Positions 44,015 to 53,440 of a DNA stretch of 64,000 nucleotides are shown here, piece after piece. Position 1 is the stretch's first letter, and each line of letters starts with the position of its first letter. The notes below the pieces were generated by a model that made no database searches, was not told the DNA's origin, and saw nothing but the letters and a program-made list of their open reading frames with translations. The position numbers and the translations under genes were made by a program. Location of the stretch: NCBI RefSeq assembly GCF_023205015.1, contig NZ_CP096258.1, forward strand, positions 2,356,001 through 2,420,000. Direction: 5' to 3'. Source of the DNA: Providencia rettgeri (GTDB taxonomy: Bacteria; Pseudomonadota; Gammaproteobacteria; Enterobacterales; Enterobacteriaceae).

Positions 44015-44935
44015 TTATTTTTCTGAATTCAGAGAGACTGACAATTTTTTCAACCACTGAGTGAACTCATCTCCCAGTGCATCATGTTGCATTCCATATT
44101 CAACAAACGCTTTCATATAACCTAATTTATTTCCACAGTCATGACTTTTACCACATAAGTGGTAAGCTTCTACTGGCTCGTTATTTTCCATCATTAATGC
44201 AATGGCGTCAGTTAATTGAATTTCATCCCCTGCACCTGGCGCTGTTTTGGCTAATGCGTCCCAAATCTTTTCAGATAAAACATAACGGCCAACAATAGAT
44301 AAATTAGATGGAGCTTCTTCACGTTTTGGTTTTTCAACCATACGAATAATTCTTTTACTATCCCCAGGCGCTAACATCTCGCCATTACAATCCACAATAC
44401 CATAGCTAGATACATCTTCCTCTGGGACTGGCTCAACTAAAATTTGACTTGCCCCTGTAGACTCATATTGCTCTAGCATTTCTCGCAAGTTAAATTTAGT
44501 TAAATCGGTACTGTAGCGGTCTAAAATGACATCAGGCAAAATAACTGCAAAAGGCTCTTCACCGACTAACGGTTTAGCACACAAAATAGCATGCCCTAAT
44601 CCTTTTGCTATTCCTTGTCGTGTTTGCATAATCGTTACGTGGCTTGGACAAATAGATTGAACTTCATCTAATAGCTGGCGTTTAACACGCGCCTCCAAAA
44701 TAGCTTCTAATTCAAAGCTTATGTCAAAGTGGTTTTCAATGGAATTTTTTGATGAATGGGTCACTAAAACGATTTCATTGATCCCCGCAGCAATACATTC
44801 ATTAACAACATATTGAATCAGCGGCTTATCAACTATAGGCAACATTTCTTTTGGAATAGCTTTTGTTGCAGGAAGCATACGAGTTCCTAAACCCGCAACA
44901 GGAATTACCGCTTTACGCACCTTGCGCTGTGTCAT
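44015..44935 (-). CDS. galU: UTP-glucose-1-phosphate uridylyltransferase
   Basis: Makes UDP-glucose for lipopolysaccharide, osmoregulated glucans and galactose use. It has 306 residues (E. coli 302). The nucleotidyltransferase signature PVAGLGTRMLPATKAIPKEM lies at about residues 13-32, with EKP and GDEIQLTDAI further on. ATG 44935 has a GGAGTG ribosome binding site; the open frame extends seven codons upstream. Downstream of rssB in the same direction, as in E. coli. Confidence 0.97.
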   Translation of the reverse strand: MTQRKVRKAVIPVAGLGTRMLPATKAIPKEMLPIVDKPLIQYVVNECIAAGINEIVLVTHSSKNSIENHFDISFELEAILEARVKRQLLDEVQSICPSHVTIMQTRQGIAKGLGHAILCAKPLVGEEPFAVILPDVILDRYSTDLTKFNLREMLEQYESTGASQILVEPVPEEDVSSYGIVDCNGEMLAPGDSKRIIRMVEKPKREEAPSNLSIVGRYVLSEKIWDALAKTAPGAGDEIQLTDAIALMMENNEPVEAYHLCGKSHDCGNKLGYMKAFVEYGMQHDALGDEFTQWLKKLSVSLNSEK

Positions 44936-45094
44936 ATTTATCACTCCAGATATCATCTTAGCCTCTCAAAATTTACTAAAGTACCAAGAGGCATTTTAAG
45001 TGCGCAGAAGTATATCAGGAAATATTCATGAATAAATAGCGACGAGTCCGAATAGGGTTATTTAGATTACAGGAATACGCATTTTAGGCATTAA

Positions 45095-46105
45095 TTATGT
45101 TTCGGGATTAAACATAAGTTTTATTTTCTGACTATTATTACGAATTAAGCACTGCCAAGCATTTCCTTTTACCTCTAAATGATTAGATTGATAAAATTTT
45201 AGCGTACCTAAAGGCAGGTTTCTAGGTAACTTAACATGTGTATTTTCTGTCGTTATTTCCGCTTCTAAGCCCGCACTCGCCATAATAATCGATTTATTTT
45301 GTGTATTAAAATACCCTAATAATAATGGAAACTGCCCATTAAACCCTGAGTCTTCCAGTAGGTAATTTATTTGATTAATGATCCTATCAATATTGGGTAG
45401 TTTTTTGTCTGGATAACTTACCGCACTTTTTAAGAGGTCGTTGAACACCACACGAATCAAAAATGCAGCCATAATACCTTCTTGCGAAGAACGCTCAGTA
45501 TCAATGCAGTAAAACCCTATTTGGCTGTCTGAAATAGCCGCTAAGTCTAATAATAAGCCAAAGCGATTAGCCTCATTAAGCTGACGATAGTTAATTCGAT
45601 AACTATTTATAATTTGATGTACTGGCGGTTGTAACTGTTTCAATATTGCCAACATATCTTGCGTATGCTCTTGCATTAACACAGAAATTTGATTAGCGTC
45701 CTCCCCATTCAGCGCTGTGAAGCTATTTTGCTCAGGATACAGTGCCGAAAGGAGTGTCACTTTAACTTCATCTAAATTTTTGATTGGTTTTAACAAAGCA
45801 TCTTTTGCACCTAAACGAAACATTCGGTCTAACTGCGTAAAATCTGTTGTTGCTGTGATCACAATGACTGGAATATCAATATTACGCGCAACTAGCTCGC
45901 GCATAAACGCTTCACCATCCATAACTGGCATATTTAGGTCGCATAGAATAATATCGGGATTGATGCGCTCTTCAGTTAACATCTCTATTGCTAATTGGCC
46001 ATTATCTGCGGTATAGATCTCAAGACCCAGTGTTTCTAGGTAGTTTTTTAAAATTGTACAGAAGGTGATTTCGTCTTCTATTATGAGTACTTTTCTATTT
46101 TTCAT
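45095..46105 (-). CDS. rssB: Two-component regulator RssB (sigma-S proteolysis adaptor)
   Basis: Adaptor that delivers sigma-S (RpoS) to ClpXP. It has 336 residues (E. coli 337). An N-terminal receiver domain (about 4-120) has the phospho-acceptor D56 in ILCDLNMPVMDG and the conserved K near 106. The C-terminal half is a degenerate PP2C-like domain (about 135-336). Start ATG 46105 is preceded by AGTAGG and fits the family; the open frame continues 12 codons upstream. Followed by galU, as in E. coli. Confidence 0.95.
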   Translation of the reverse strand: MKNRKVLIIEDEITFCTILKNYLETLGLEIYTADNGQLAIEMLTEERINPDIILCDLNMPVMDGEAFMRELVARNIDIPVIVITATTDFTQLDRMFRLGAKDALLKPIKNLDEVKVTLLSALYPEQNSFTALNGEDANQISVLMQEHTQDMLAILKQLQPPVHQIINSYRINYRQLNEANRFGLLLDLAAISDSQIGFYCIDTERSSQEGIMAAFLIRVVFNDLLKSAVSYPDKKLPNIDRIINQINYLLEDSGFNGQFPLLLGYFNTQNKSIIMASAGLEAEITTENTHVKLPRNLPLGTLKFYQSNHLEVKGNAWQCLIRNNSQKIKLMFNPET

Positions 46106-46230
46106 AAGATACCTACTGCAAGAGCCTAGTTTAATTAACAATACAATTATTCATACGATAAAATCATTTATTCATCATCATTTAAGTATAGTGACTTTTC
46201 AATCTTATACTTATTTTTATAGGGAGTGTT

Positions 46231-46710
46231 ATGAAATCACAAGCAGAAGATAAGTGTTGCTGTGGTAACGAAGCACAATTTGTACAATGTTGTGCCCCTT
46301 TTTTACAAGGAAAATCAATCCCACAGACGCCAGAGCAGCTTATGCGCTCAAGATATAGCGCTTATGTACAGCAAAATGCCGATTATCTAATTAAAACATG
46401 GCACCCTGATTGCCAGGCTCAAGAATGGTATCAGGAAATTACAAATAGTTTTTCGATGACACACTGGCTTGGTCTTCGTGTTATTAGTTCTTCTTATGCC
46501 AAAAAATCCAATGAAGCCTATGTCGAATTTTCGGCTTGCTTTATTGATGAAAAAGCTGATCATAAGCAGCTTATTCATGAACGTTCGCGTTTTATTAAGA
46601 TGGATTCGTGTTGGTATTATATAGACGGCATTACGCCCAAAGTTGGTCGCAATGATTTGTGCCCTTGTGGCTCTGGTCAAAAATATAAAAAGTGTGGACA
46701 TCCAGACTAG
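46231..46710 (+). CDS. ychJ: SEC-C motif protein YchJ
   Basis: 159-residue protein of the UPF0225/YchJ family with zinc-binding SEC-C motifs at both ends: CCCGNEAQFVQCC at about residues 9-21 and LCPCGSGQKYKKCG at about 143-156. The middle is an NTF2-like YchJ domain (PEQLMRSRYSAYV near 32). SEC-C motifs are also the SecB/ribosome-binding element at the SecA C-terminus, so a role near translation or export is possible but unproven. Confidence 0.95.
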   Translation: MKSQAEDKCCCGNEAQFVQCCAPFLQGKSIPQTPEQLMRSRYSAYVQQNADYLIKTWHPDCQAQEWYQEITNSFSMTHWLGLRVISSSYAKKSNEAYVEFSACFIDEKADHKQLIHERSRFIKMDSCWYYIDGITPKVGRNDLCPCGSGQKYKKCGHPD

Positions 46711-46809
46711 TCACCCTTTATTTGATGTCTGTCTAAAAAGGCACACGTAATACTCAACCCATCATTTTCTTTTTTATATCGCTTTGTTAGTTAAGGATTA
46801 GGCTGTTTC

Positions 46810-47658
46810 ATGCAACACAAAATTGTACAGAAGAAAATTCTCAGGACAATTTGCCCTGACGCGAAAGGATTAATCGCGAAAATCACCAATATTTGTTATA
46901 AGCATCAACTCAATATCGTACAAAATAATGAGTTCGTTGATCACCACACTGGCCGCTTCTTCATGAGAACTGAGCTAGAAGGTATTTTCAACGATGAGAC
47001 ATTATTAGCTGACCTTGATGATGCATTACCAGTTGGGTCTCAACGCGAATTAAACACAGCGGGTCGACGCCGTATTGTCGTCATGGTAACAAAAGAAGCT
47101 CATTGTCTGGGCGACCTACTCATGAAAAGTGCTTATGATGGGTTGGATGTTGAAATTGCGGCGGTTATTGGGAACCACGATACACTAAAGAACTTAGTCG
47201 AACAATTTGATATCCCATTCCACCATATTAGTCATGAAGGCCTAACTCGCGAACAACATGACGAAAAAATGACAGCGCAGATTGACCAATATCAGCCTGA
47301 CTATGTTGTATTGGCTAAATATATGCGCGTATTAACACCTGCATTTGTGCAACATTATCCAAACCAAATCATCAATATTCATCACTCATTTTTACCCGCA
47401 TTTATTGGTGCCCGCCCCTACCACCAAGCTTATGAGCGTGGCGTAAAAATTATTGGAGCCACTGCGCACTTTGTTAATGACAACCTCGATGAAGGTCCAA
47501 TCATTACACAGAATGTAATTAATATAGACCATACATTCACAGCGGATGATATGATGCGTGCAGGGCGTGATGTCGAAAAAAATGTCCTCAGCCATGCACT
47601 CTATTGGGTCTTAGCTCAACGTGTATTTGTATATGGTAATCGCACTATTATTTTATAA
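46810..47658 (+). CDS. purU: Formyltetrahydrofolate deformylase
   Basis: Hydrolyses 10-formyl-THF to formate and THF, balancing one-carbon pools and supplying formate to PurT. It has 282 residues (E. coli 280). The N-terminal ACT domain (about 7-85) and the formyltransferase domain (about 90-282) carry the catalytic segment NIHHSFLPAF and GATAHFVNDNLDEGPII. Follows ychJ, as in E. coli. Confidence 0.97.
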   Translation: MQHKIVQKKILRTICPDAKGLIAKITNICYKHQLNIVQNNEFVDHHTGRFFMRTELEGIFNDETLLADLDDALPVGSQRELNTAGRRRIVVMVTKEAHCLGDLLMKSAYDGLDVEIAAVIGNHDTLKNLVEQFDIPFHHISHEGLTREQHDEKMTAQIDQYQPDYVVLAKYMRVLTPAFVQHYPNQIINIHHSFLPAFIGARPYHQAYERGVKIIGATAHFVNDNLDEGPIITQNVINIDHTFTADDMMRAGRDVEKNVLSHALYWVLAQRVFVYGNRTIIL

Positions 47659-47679
47659 GCCAAAATAGTGGCTTATTTA
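47655..47679 (+). terminator. Possible terminator of purU
   Basis: ATAAGCCA (47655-47662) / TGGCTTAT (47669-47676), overlapping the stop codon; weak U-tract. Confidence 0.5.
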
Positions 47680-47752
47680 ACAACGATTTGTTGATTTAAC
47701 AGGCATTAAGAATAAAAAAACAGCAACCAACCATTTTATTGAAAATTAATGC

Positions 47753-47789
47753 TTTACAGCGGCGCGTCATTTGATATGATGCCGCCCGC
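47753..47789 (+). promoter_or_regulatory. tRNA-Tyr promoter with GC-rich discriminator
   Basis: -35 TTTACA (47753-47758), 16-bp spacer, -10 TATGAT (47775-47780), then GCCGCCCGC. A GC-rich discriminator is the hallmark of stringently controlled stable-RNA promoters (ppGpp/DksA). Confidence 0.75.
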
Positions 47790-47817
47790 TGTCAACGATT
47801 ACAGCAATTTAAAACCT

Positions 47818-47902
<85 letters not shown>

Positions 47903-48778
47903 TCAATTAGTTTCACCTCCTAGTTTATCCACAACTCCCATAAAGCGATTTAACACACTTGAGTGTGATTTTGATTTATAGATATAACACACACTTTTTC
48001 CTAATATTTTGTTCAATGATATATAAATCAATGATTTATCAACCAACTCTTCCTCTGGATAATGATCTATAATACCAATGAAATCACCCTCTTGAATGAA
48101 ACTTTGGCAACAACCTATATTATCCATTTGTCTCACACTCGTTTTATTATCAACTGTTTCAATTTTTGCCAATAAGTCACTCATCAATGAACTTTTATAA
48201 AATGCAGGATCACATAACCATGTACTTTTTTGTAATAGTGTCACCAGGTCATAATTAAATTTTTCATACAGCTCTTTTCTGCAATAAATACCTAATGGTG
48301 AGTTTTCTATTATTTTTTGTAATGAAAATCGCTCACTAACCACCTGTTCTGAACTAAGTATAAGTGTATTCCCATCATAATCGACAATTTCATCTACTTC
48401 ATCATAATTAAACCTTAATATATTTACTTGTACATTATTTTGATGTGCTGATTGATATAAATTAATTAAATGATTTTCCTTCCCCCAGTCATAATAAATA
48501 TTAGCTTCATTGATTATATAACCCGAAAAATGTTTTTTCGTTATTTCCTTCTCCTGTAAATAAAGATCTCTTAGATCATTATAAAGTTCTTGGCCATCCT
48601 TAGTTAATGTCATTCCAAATTTTTCTCGTTTAAAAAGCCGTTTACCTAGGCTTGTCTCAAAGTCTTTGATTGACTTTGCGATGGGAGGTGTCGTACGGTT
48701 CATCACTCTTGCAGCCTTACTTAACGAGCCATTCTCAACAACCGCCATAAACGCCTCTAATTTTCTTGAAAAGAACAT
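47903..48778 (-). CDS. LysR-type transcriptional regulator of unknown target
   Basis: 291 residues. The N-terminal winged helix-turn-helix (about 1-65) has the LysR pattern FMAVVENGSLSKAARVMNRTTPPIAKSIKDFE. The effector domain (about 90-291) is divergent and I cannot tie it to a known subfamily or ligand. The stop codon (47903-47905) begins on the very next base after the tRNA-Tyr CCA end, on the opposite strand, so the gene overlaps nothing but leaves no room for a terminator of its own. The coding sequence is notably AT-rich compared with neighbours, suggesting transfer or relaxed codon use. Upstream lies an AT-rich gap. Confidence 0.85.
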   Translation of the reverse strand: MFFSRKLEAFMAVVENGSLSKAARVMNRTTPPIAKSIKDFETSLGKRLFKREKFGMTLTKDGQELYNDLRDLYLQEKEITKKHFSGYIINEANIYYDWGKENHLINLYQSAHQNNVQVNILRFNYDEVDEIVDYDGNTLILSSEQVVSERFSLQKIIENSPLGIYCRKELYEKFNYDLVTLLQKSTWLCDPAFYKSSLMSDLLAKIETVDNKTSVRQMDNIGCCQSFIQEGDFIGIIDHYPEEELVDKSLIYISLNKILGKSVCYIYKSKSHSSVLNRFMGVVDKLGGETN

Positions 48779-49336
48779 ATCTATGACCCCATTCCGTTTA
48801 TTAAAATGTTAATCAACATACTTAACTTTCTCATTAATAATTATATTGATTAGCCCATAAATTAATCTATAAAATAAAAAGTCAATCTTGATTTTTTATT
48901 GAATGATTAACAATATTTCATAAAAGTATTTTTATAATTTCCATCATTACAAAGCAATATATTATACTGTTTAGATTGATTATTTTTTATGACCCCACTA
49001 TTAAATCACATTAAAATATAAATAACCAATTGACTTTAAATGAAAATAAAACTAGTTAATATTGAAATTATTAATTTAATTTCAATAGGAAATCAAACTC
49101 TAGTACATAGAATAAATTTGACTAACTATGATATTTTTTGATTATTTATATATATTATTATCTTTATATTATGTACTGAGTTTTGACTCTATATTAACAA
49201 TAGGTCATCTCATGTCTATTGTTATCATAACCACTTATAAATAACCTAATCGTTGAAATATGCTTCGTGGGGTTACAGTATTGCTACCATCTGGTAGAAT
49301 AAGCATAATAATCATAAAACTAGGTGATAAAAAACC
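48779..49336. other. Extremely AT-rich gap between the LysR gene and xthA
   Basis: About 560 bp with no open frame of note. It must hold the LysR promoter and the xthA promoter. A short dyad CTACC-ATCT-GGTAG lies about 55 bp before xthA. I see no integrase remnant or direct copy of the tRNA 3' end in it. Confidence 0.45.
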
Positions 49337-50149
49337 ATGAAATTCATATCGTTCAATATCAATGGCCTTCGAGCTCGCCCTCACCAACTCGCTGCAATCA
49401 TAGAAAAACATCAACCTGAGGTTATTGGCTTACAAGAAACAAAAGTCCATGATGATATGTTTCCTTATGAAGAAGTTAGTCAGCTCGGCTATCATGTTTT
49501 TTATCACGGTCAAAAAGCGCATTATGGTGTTGCGCTTTTGACTAAAAATGAGCCTCTTGCTGTCCGTAAAGGCTTCCCTACTGACGATGATGACGCACAG
49601 CGTCGTATTATCATGGCTGACATTCAAACTGAACGAGGCCCATTGACTGTGGTAAATGGTTATTTCCCGCAAGGGGAAAGCCGTGACCACCCCACTAAAT
49701 TTCCGGCAAAAGAAAAATTTTATCAAGATTTACAAAGTTATATTACATCAACGCAAACTGCAGAGTCACAGTTACTCATTATGGGTGATATGAATATCAG
49801 CCCAACGGATCTTGATATCGGTATTGGTGATGTAAACCGCAAACGTTGGTTAAAAACCGGGAAATGTTCTTTTTTACCCGAGGAACGTGAGTGGTTAGCC
49901 AAATTATTAGGCTGGGGTTTAGTTGATACATACCGTGCAAAAAACCCTGATGTTTCTGATTGTTACTCATGGTTTGACTACCGTTCTAAAGGCTTTGATG
50001 ATAACAGAGGCTTACGTATCGACTTACTGCTTGCATCAAATAAGCTAGCAGAACGCTGTATCGCTACGGGGATTGATTATGACATTAGAGGGATGGAAAA
50101 ACCGTCAGACCACGCACCTGTATGGTCTGAATTTGACCTAACAAAATAA
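49337..50149 (+). CDS. xthA: Exodeoxyribonuclease III (AP endonuclease)
   Basis: Base-excision-repair AP endonuclease and 3'-5' exonuclease of the EEP superfamily. It has 270 residues (E. coli 268). Metal and catalytic motifs are FNINGLRARP at about 6-15, LQETKV (Glu near 34), GDMNISPTDLDIG near 150 and SDHAPVW near 258. Ends at a strong hairpin just before the IS element. Confidence 0.97.
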   Translation: MKFISFNINGLRARPHQLAAIIEKHQPEVIGLQETKVHDDMFPYEEVSQLGYHVFYHGQKAHYGVALLTKNEPLAVRKGFPTDDDDAQRRIIMADIQTERGPLTVVNGYFPQGESRDHPTKFPAKEKFYQDLQSYITSTQTAESQLLIMGDMNISPTDLDIGIGDVNRKRWLKTGKCSFLPEEREWLAKLLGWGLVDTYRAKNPDVSDCYSWFDYRSKGFDDNRGLRIDLLLASNKLAERCIATGIDYDIRGMEKPSDHAPVWSEFDLTK

Positions 50150-50172
50150 TTTTCCTCACGAGGTATAATGCA

Positions 50173-50200
50173 AAAAGGCGCTTTACGCGCCTTTTATTGT
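50173..50200 (+). terminator. Terminator of xthA
   Basis: AAAAGGCGC (50173-50181) / GCGCCTTTT (50187-50195), then a T-rich tail. The IS left end begins only 11 nt after the stem. Confidence 0.92.
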
Positions 50201-50259
50201 TTTACCTGACCCATCCTAAATAAGGTTGACACTTTTCCAATCTAAAATTGGAGAGTGTA

Positions 50260-50667
50260 ATGAAAGCAATCACTAAACGAACTCAACGCGATTATTCCCT
50301 CGCTTTTAAATTACAGGTTGTTGACCAAGTAGAAAAAGGCGAACTCACCTATAAACAAGCTCAATATCAATATGGGATACAAGGATGTTCTACCGTTTTG
50401 GTATGGCTTCGTAAACATGGTAGATTAGATTGGTCTGAAGGTACGCCCAATACTCTTTATAAAGGTACTGCTATGACCCAAACTCCTGAGCAACAAACCC
50501 CAGAACAACGCATCAAACTACTCGAAAGGGAACTTGAAGAAGCTCGGCTTAAATCCGATTTCTTTGAAGCTGTTGTCAAAGTTATGGATAGAGACTTCGG
50601 AGTTCGCTTGTCAAAAAAGCGCAAGGCCGAGTTATTAAAGAAAAAACGGTTAAAAACCTCACCGTAA
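50260..50667 (+). CDS. IS3-family transposase OrfA
   Basis: 135-residue DNA-binding component with an N-terminal helix-turn-helix (about 10-55, LAFKLQVVDQVEKGELTYKQ and GCSTVLVWLRKHG) and a leucine-zipper-like helix (about 80-105, IKLLERELEEARLKSDFFEA). It ends with Lys-rich codons over an A6 run (50641-50646) where a -1 frameshift would fuse it to OrfB. An in-frame TTG at 50248 is a less likely start. Confidence 0.92.
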   Translation: MKAITKRTQRDYSLAFKLQVVDQVEKGELTYKQAQYQYGIQGCSTVLVWLRKHGRLDWSEGTPNTLYKGTAMTQTPEQQTPEQRIKLLERELEEARLKSDFFEAVVKVMDRDFGVRLSKKRKAELLKKKRLKTSP

Positions 50668-50684
50668 CAATAGCTTGTCGTTTT

Positions 50685-51470
50685 ATGAATATTAGCCGGC
50701 AAGCCTACTACAAGCGACAGGATAAGACTGAAGAACGACAAAAAATCGATACGGCCATTATTGATATTGTTAAGTCTGAACGCGCCTTTCATCCCAGACT
50801 GGGAGGGCGTAAGTTACATTTTATTTTAAAGCAAAAACAAATGATTATTGGTCGTGACCGGCTATTTACTTTATTGAAGGAACATCGGTTACTTGTGCCG
50901 AATAAGCGGGCTTATCATAGAACAACTTTAAGCCATCATCGTTTTCATCGACATCCAAATTTAATTAAGTCAGGATTTATCCCCACACAGCCTGAGCAAC
51001 TCTGGGTAGCGGATATTACCTATTTATCGACACATGAGGGTGATACCTATTTAAGTTTAATTACGGATGCGTACTCGCGAAAAATCGTGGGATATCATTT
51101 AGATGACAATATGAAAACAAGTTCGGTGAAGAAGTCGCTGGTTCAGGCTTTAAAAAAACGCTGTTCGACAACATCGCTGATCCATCATTCAGATCGTGGG
51201 CTACAGTATTGTTCGTCGGAGTATCAAGAAATACATAGAAATCATAATATTCAATGTTCTATGACTGATGGCTATGATTGCTATCAAAATGCCTTAGCAG
51301 AAAGAATTAATGGAATATTAAAAATGGAGTATCTTCTAGTAAAACCAAGAAATTTAGAGCAGGCACGAAGGTTGGTTGAAGAATCAATCCAGATTTATAA
51401 TGAAAGGCGCCCGCATTTATCATTAAACTATAAAACGCCCGATGAGGTTCACCGAGCGTTTTATGCCTGA
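50685..51470 (+). CDS. IS3-family transposase OrfB, DDE integrase domain
   Basis: 261 residues from its internal ATG; the -1 frame is open back to at least 50643 (reading KTVKNLTVTIACRF before the ATG), so the active enzyme is expected to be an OrfAB frameshift fusion. HTH_21-like region about 40-85; the rve/DDE core has D in WVADITYL, D in HHSDRGLQY and E in ALAERINGILK. No premature stop. Confidence 0.92.
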   Translation: MNISRQAYYKRQDKTEERQKIDTAIIDIVKSERAFHPRLGGRKLHFILKQKQMIIGRDRLFTLLKEHRLLVPNKRAYHRTTLSHHRFHRHPNLIKSGFIPTQPEQLWVADITYLSTHEGDTYLSLITDAYSRKIVGYHLDDNMKTSSVKKSLVQALKKRCSTTSLIHHSDRGLQYCSSEYQEIHRNHNIQCSMTDGYDCYQNALAERINGILKMEYLLVKPRNLEQARRLVEESIQIYNERRPHLSLNYKTPDEVHRAFYA

Positions 51471-51511
51471 AAAGTTGTCAACCTATATCAGGACTAGTCA
51501 ACCAGACTCAA

Positions 51512-53437
51512 CTAATCTTCTTTCTTTTTCGTTTTTTTACCCGTTTTTGCTGGTTTTTTCCCTGTTTTTACTGATGGGGCCGGTAGCTCTCGAAATGCCC
51601 TCAAATTTGTAAACTGGCGCGCATGGTGAATTAATTGCATCAAGGTTTCGTTAAGCGGCTGCATAAAGTCATCGTAGCGGGATTGTTTTTCACTAATTTG
51701 GGTTAACACTGACTCCCAATGGGCCGTCATATCCGGCAACGTCGCCATATCAGGTAAGACATGGATCAGGGCTCTACCCGCTGGAGAGGAATGGATATAG
51801 CGCCCTTTTTTATATAAAAATTGACGTTTGAAAAGTAAATCGATGATCCCTGCACGCGTTGCTTCGGTGCCTAATCCATCCGTTTCTCGCAATACTTTTT
51901 TTAATGCTTTATCTTGCACAAAACGCGCAATTCCTGTCATCGCGGATAATAAGGTCGCATCCGTAAAAGGGCGTGGGGGCTGTGTTTGCCGCTCAACCAC
52001 TTCCCCTTTTTCACACAAAAGCTCATCATTTTTACTCACAACGGGTAGCGGCATACCATCGTTTTCAGCATCACGCTCTTTATTGCCTAGAACAACTCGC
52101 CAGCCAGCTTCAGCAAGAAACCGCGCTTTTGCAATAAATTTACCCTTTTCAATTTCGAGATCAATCGTGCACTTACGGTAAACCGCATCAGGCATAAACT
52201 GGATAATATATTGACGTGCAATCAGTTGGTAAATTTTACTTTCATTTTCAGTTAGCTTTGTTGCTGCCGTTTTCGCTGTTGGAATGATTGCATGGTGGGC
52301 ATCCACTTTTTTGTCGTCCCAACAACGGTTTTTTTTATCCAACTCTGTCAATTCAAATTCAGTGAGATCTGGTTGATGTACCGCAATTGCATTCAATACA
52401 CTGTGCCGCCCTGCAAAATGTTCATCAGGCAGATAGCGGCTATCTGAACGCGGGTACGTAATTAATTTGTGCGTTTCATACAAGCGTTGGCAAATATCCA
52501 ACACTTCTTGCGCACTCAATGCATACTTTTTAGCGGCTTCAATCTGTAAAGATGATAAAGAAAAAGGCAACGGTGCAATTTCAGATTCTCGCTTATCCTG
52601 ATATTGTGTCACGATGGCAGGTTTGCCCTCGATACGTGATACTACATGCTCTGCGAGCGGCCGATGGAATAAACGCCCCTCTTCGTCTTGGTAATCAATA
52701 CAGGAGTCGCTCGGCTGCCATATTGCGACAAAGCGCTCATCCTTTGGCGTAACAATATGAGCTTTTACCTCGAAATAATCTTTAGGAACAAAGTTTTCGA
52801 TATCTTCATCTCGCCTGACGACTAACCCCAAAACTGGCGTTTGCACTCGCCCAACAGAAAGAACACCTTGATACCCCCCCCGTTGACCTAATAGCGTATA
52901 AGCCCGAGTCATATTGATGCCATACAACCAATCTGCTCGTGCTCTTGCTAAGGCAGAGACGCAAAGAGGAATAAACTCGCGATTTTCTCTTAAACGGTCA
53001 ATTGCCCGCTCAACCGCTTGAGGATTAAGGTCATTAATTAAACAACGTTTTACTTCTTTGCGTTTTTCAGGATCGAGCTTTAAAAAATCAAGCACTTCGT
53101 CCACCAGCAATTGACCTTCTCTATCAGGGTCCCCTGCATGAACGACGGTTGAAGCTTGCTTCAGCAATGTTTCAATGGTTTTTAATTGTTTAGTTACTGC
53201 GGAACGGGGCTTCAACTGCCATTTATCAGGGATAATTGGCAGATCCTGAAGATTCCAACGTGCGTACCGAGGCTCATAGGCATCCGGCTCAGCCTGTTCT
53301 AAAAGGTGGCCAATACACCATGTTACGGTTTGGCCATCACCACATTGAATAAAACCATCACCTCGTTTATGAGGTTTGGGTAATACATCTGCAATGGCCC
53401 TTGCTAGGCTCGGTTTTTCCGCAATAAACAAACGCAT
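51512..53437 (-). CDS. topB: DNA topoisomerase III
   Basis: Type IA topoisomerase that decatenates replicating chromosomes and resolves recombination intermediates. It has 641 residues (E. coli 653). The TOPRIM domain is at the N-terminus (MRLFIAEKPSLARAIAD; acidic HAGDPDREGQLLVDE near 101-115). The active-site tyrosine is in ITYPRSDSRYLP near 328. A basic Lys-rich tail (about 618-641) follows. It starts 3 nt after selD stops, so ydjA-selD-topB form an operon. Its 3' end is 12 nt from the IS right end; a transcript would run into the IS in antisense. Confidence 0.97.
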   Translation of the reverse strand: MRLFIAEKPSLARAIADVLPKPHKRGDGFIQCGDGQTVTWCIGHLLEQAEPDAYEPRYARWNLQDLPIIPDKWQLKPRSAVTKQLKTIETLLKQASTVVHAGDPDREGQLLVDEVLDFLKLDPEKRKEVKRCLINDLNPQAVERAIDRLRENREFIPLCVSALARARADWLYGINMTRAYTLLGQRGGYQGVLSVGRVQTPVLGLVVRRDEDIENFVPKDYFEVKAHIVTPKDERFVAIWQPSDSCIDYQDEEGRLFHRPLAEHVVSRIEGKPAIVTQYQDKRESEIAPLPFSLSSLQIEAAKKYALSAQEVLDICQRLYETHKLITYPRSDSRYLPDEHFAGRHSVLNAIAVHQPDLTEFELTELDKKNRCWDDKKVDAHHAIIPTAKTAATKLTENESKIYQLIARQYIIQFMPDAVYRKCTIDLEIEKGKFIAKARFLAEAGWRVVLGNKERDAENDGMPLPVVSKNDELLCEKGEVVERQTQPPRPFTDATLLSAMTGIARFVQDKALKKVLRETDGLGTEATRAGIIDLLFKRQFLYKKGRYIHSSPAGRALIHVLPDMATLPDMTAHWESVLTQISEKQSRYDDFMQPLNETLMQLIHHARQFTNLRAFRELPAPSVKTGKKPAKTGKKTKKKED

Positions 53438-53440
53438 AAA

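Larger units (their letters stand above)
50207..51500 (+). mobile_element. Complete IS3-family insertion sequence, 1294 bp
   Basis: Imperfect terminal inverted repeats: the left end begins TGACCCATCCTAAATAAGG and the right end read inward begins TGACTAGTCCTGATATAGG. Both continue with TTGACA and a CTTTT block and share most of about 30 positions. The flanks show a 3-bp target duplication ACC (50204-50206 and 51501-51503). Two overlapping transposase frames fill the interior and appear intact, so the element is probably active or recently inserted. It sits between the convergent xthA and topB without damaging either. Confidence 0.93.
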
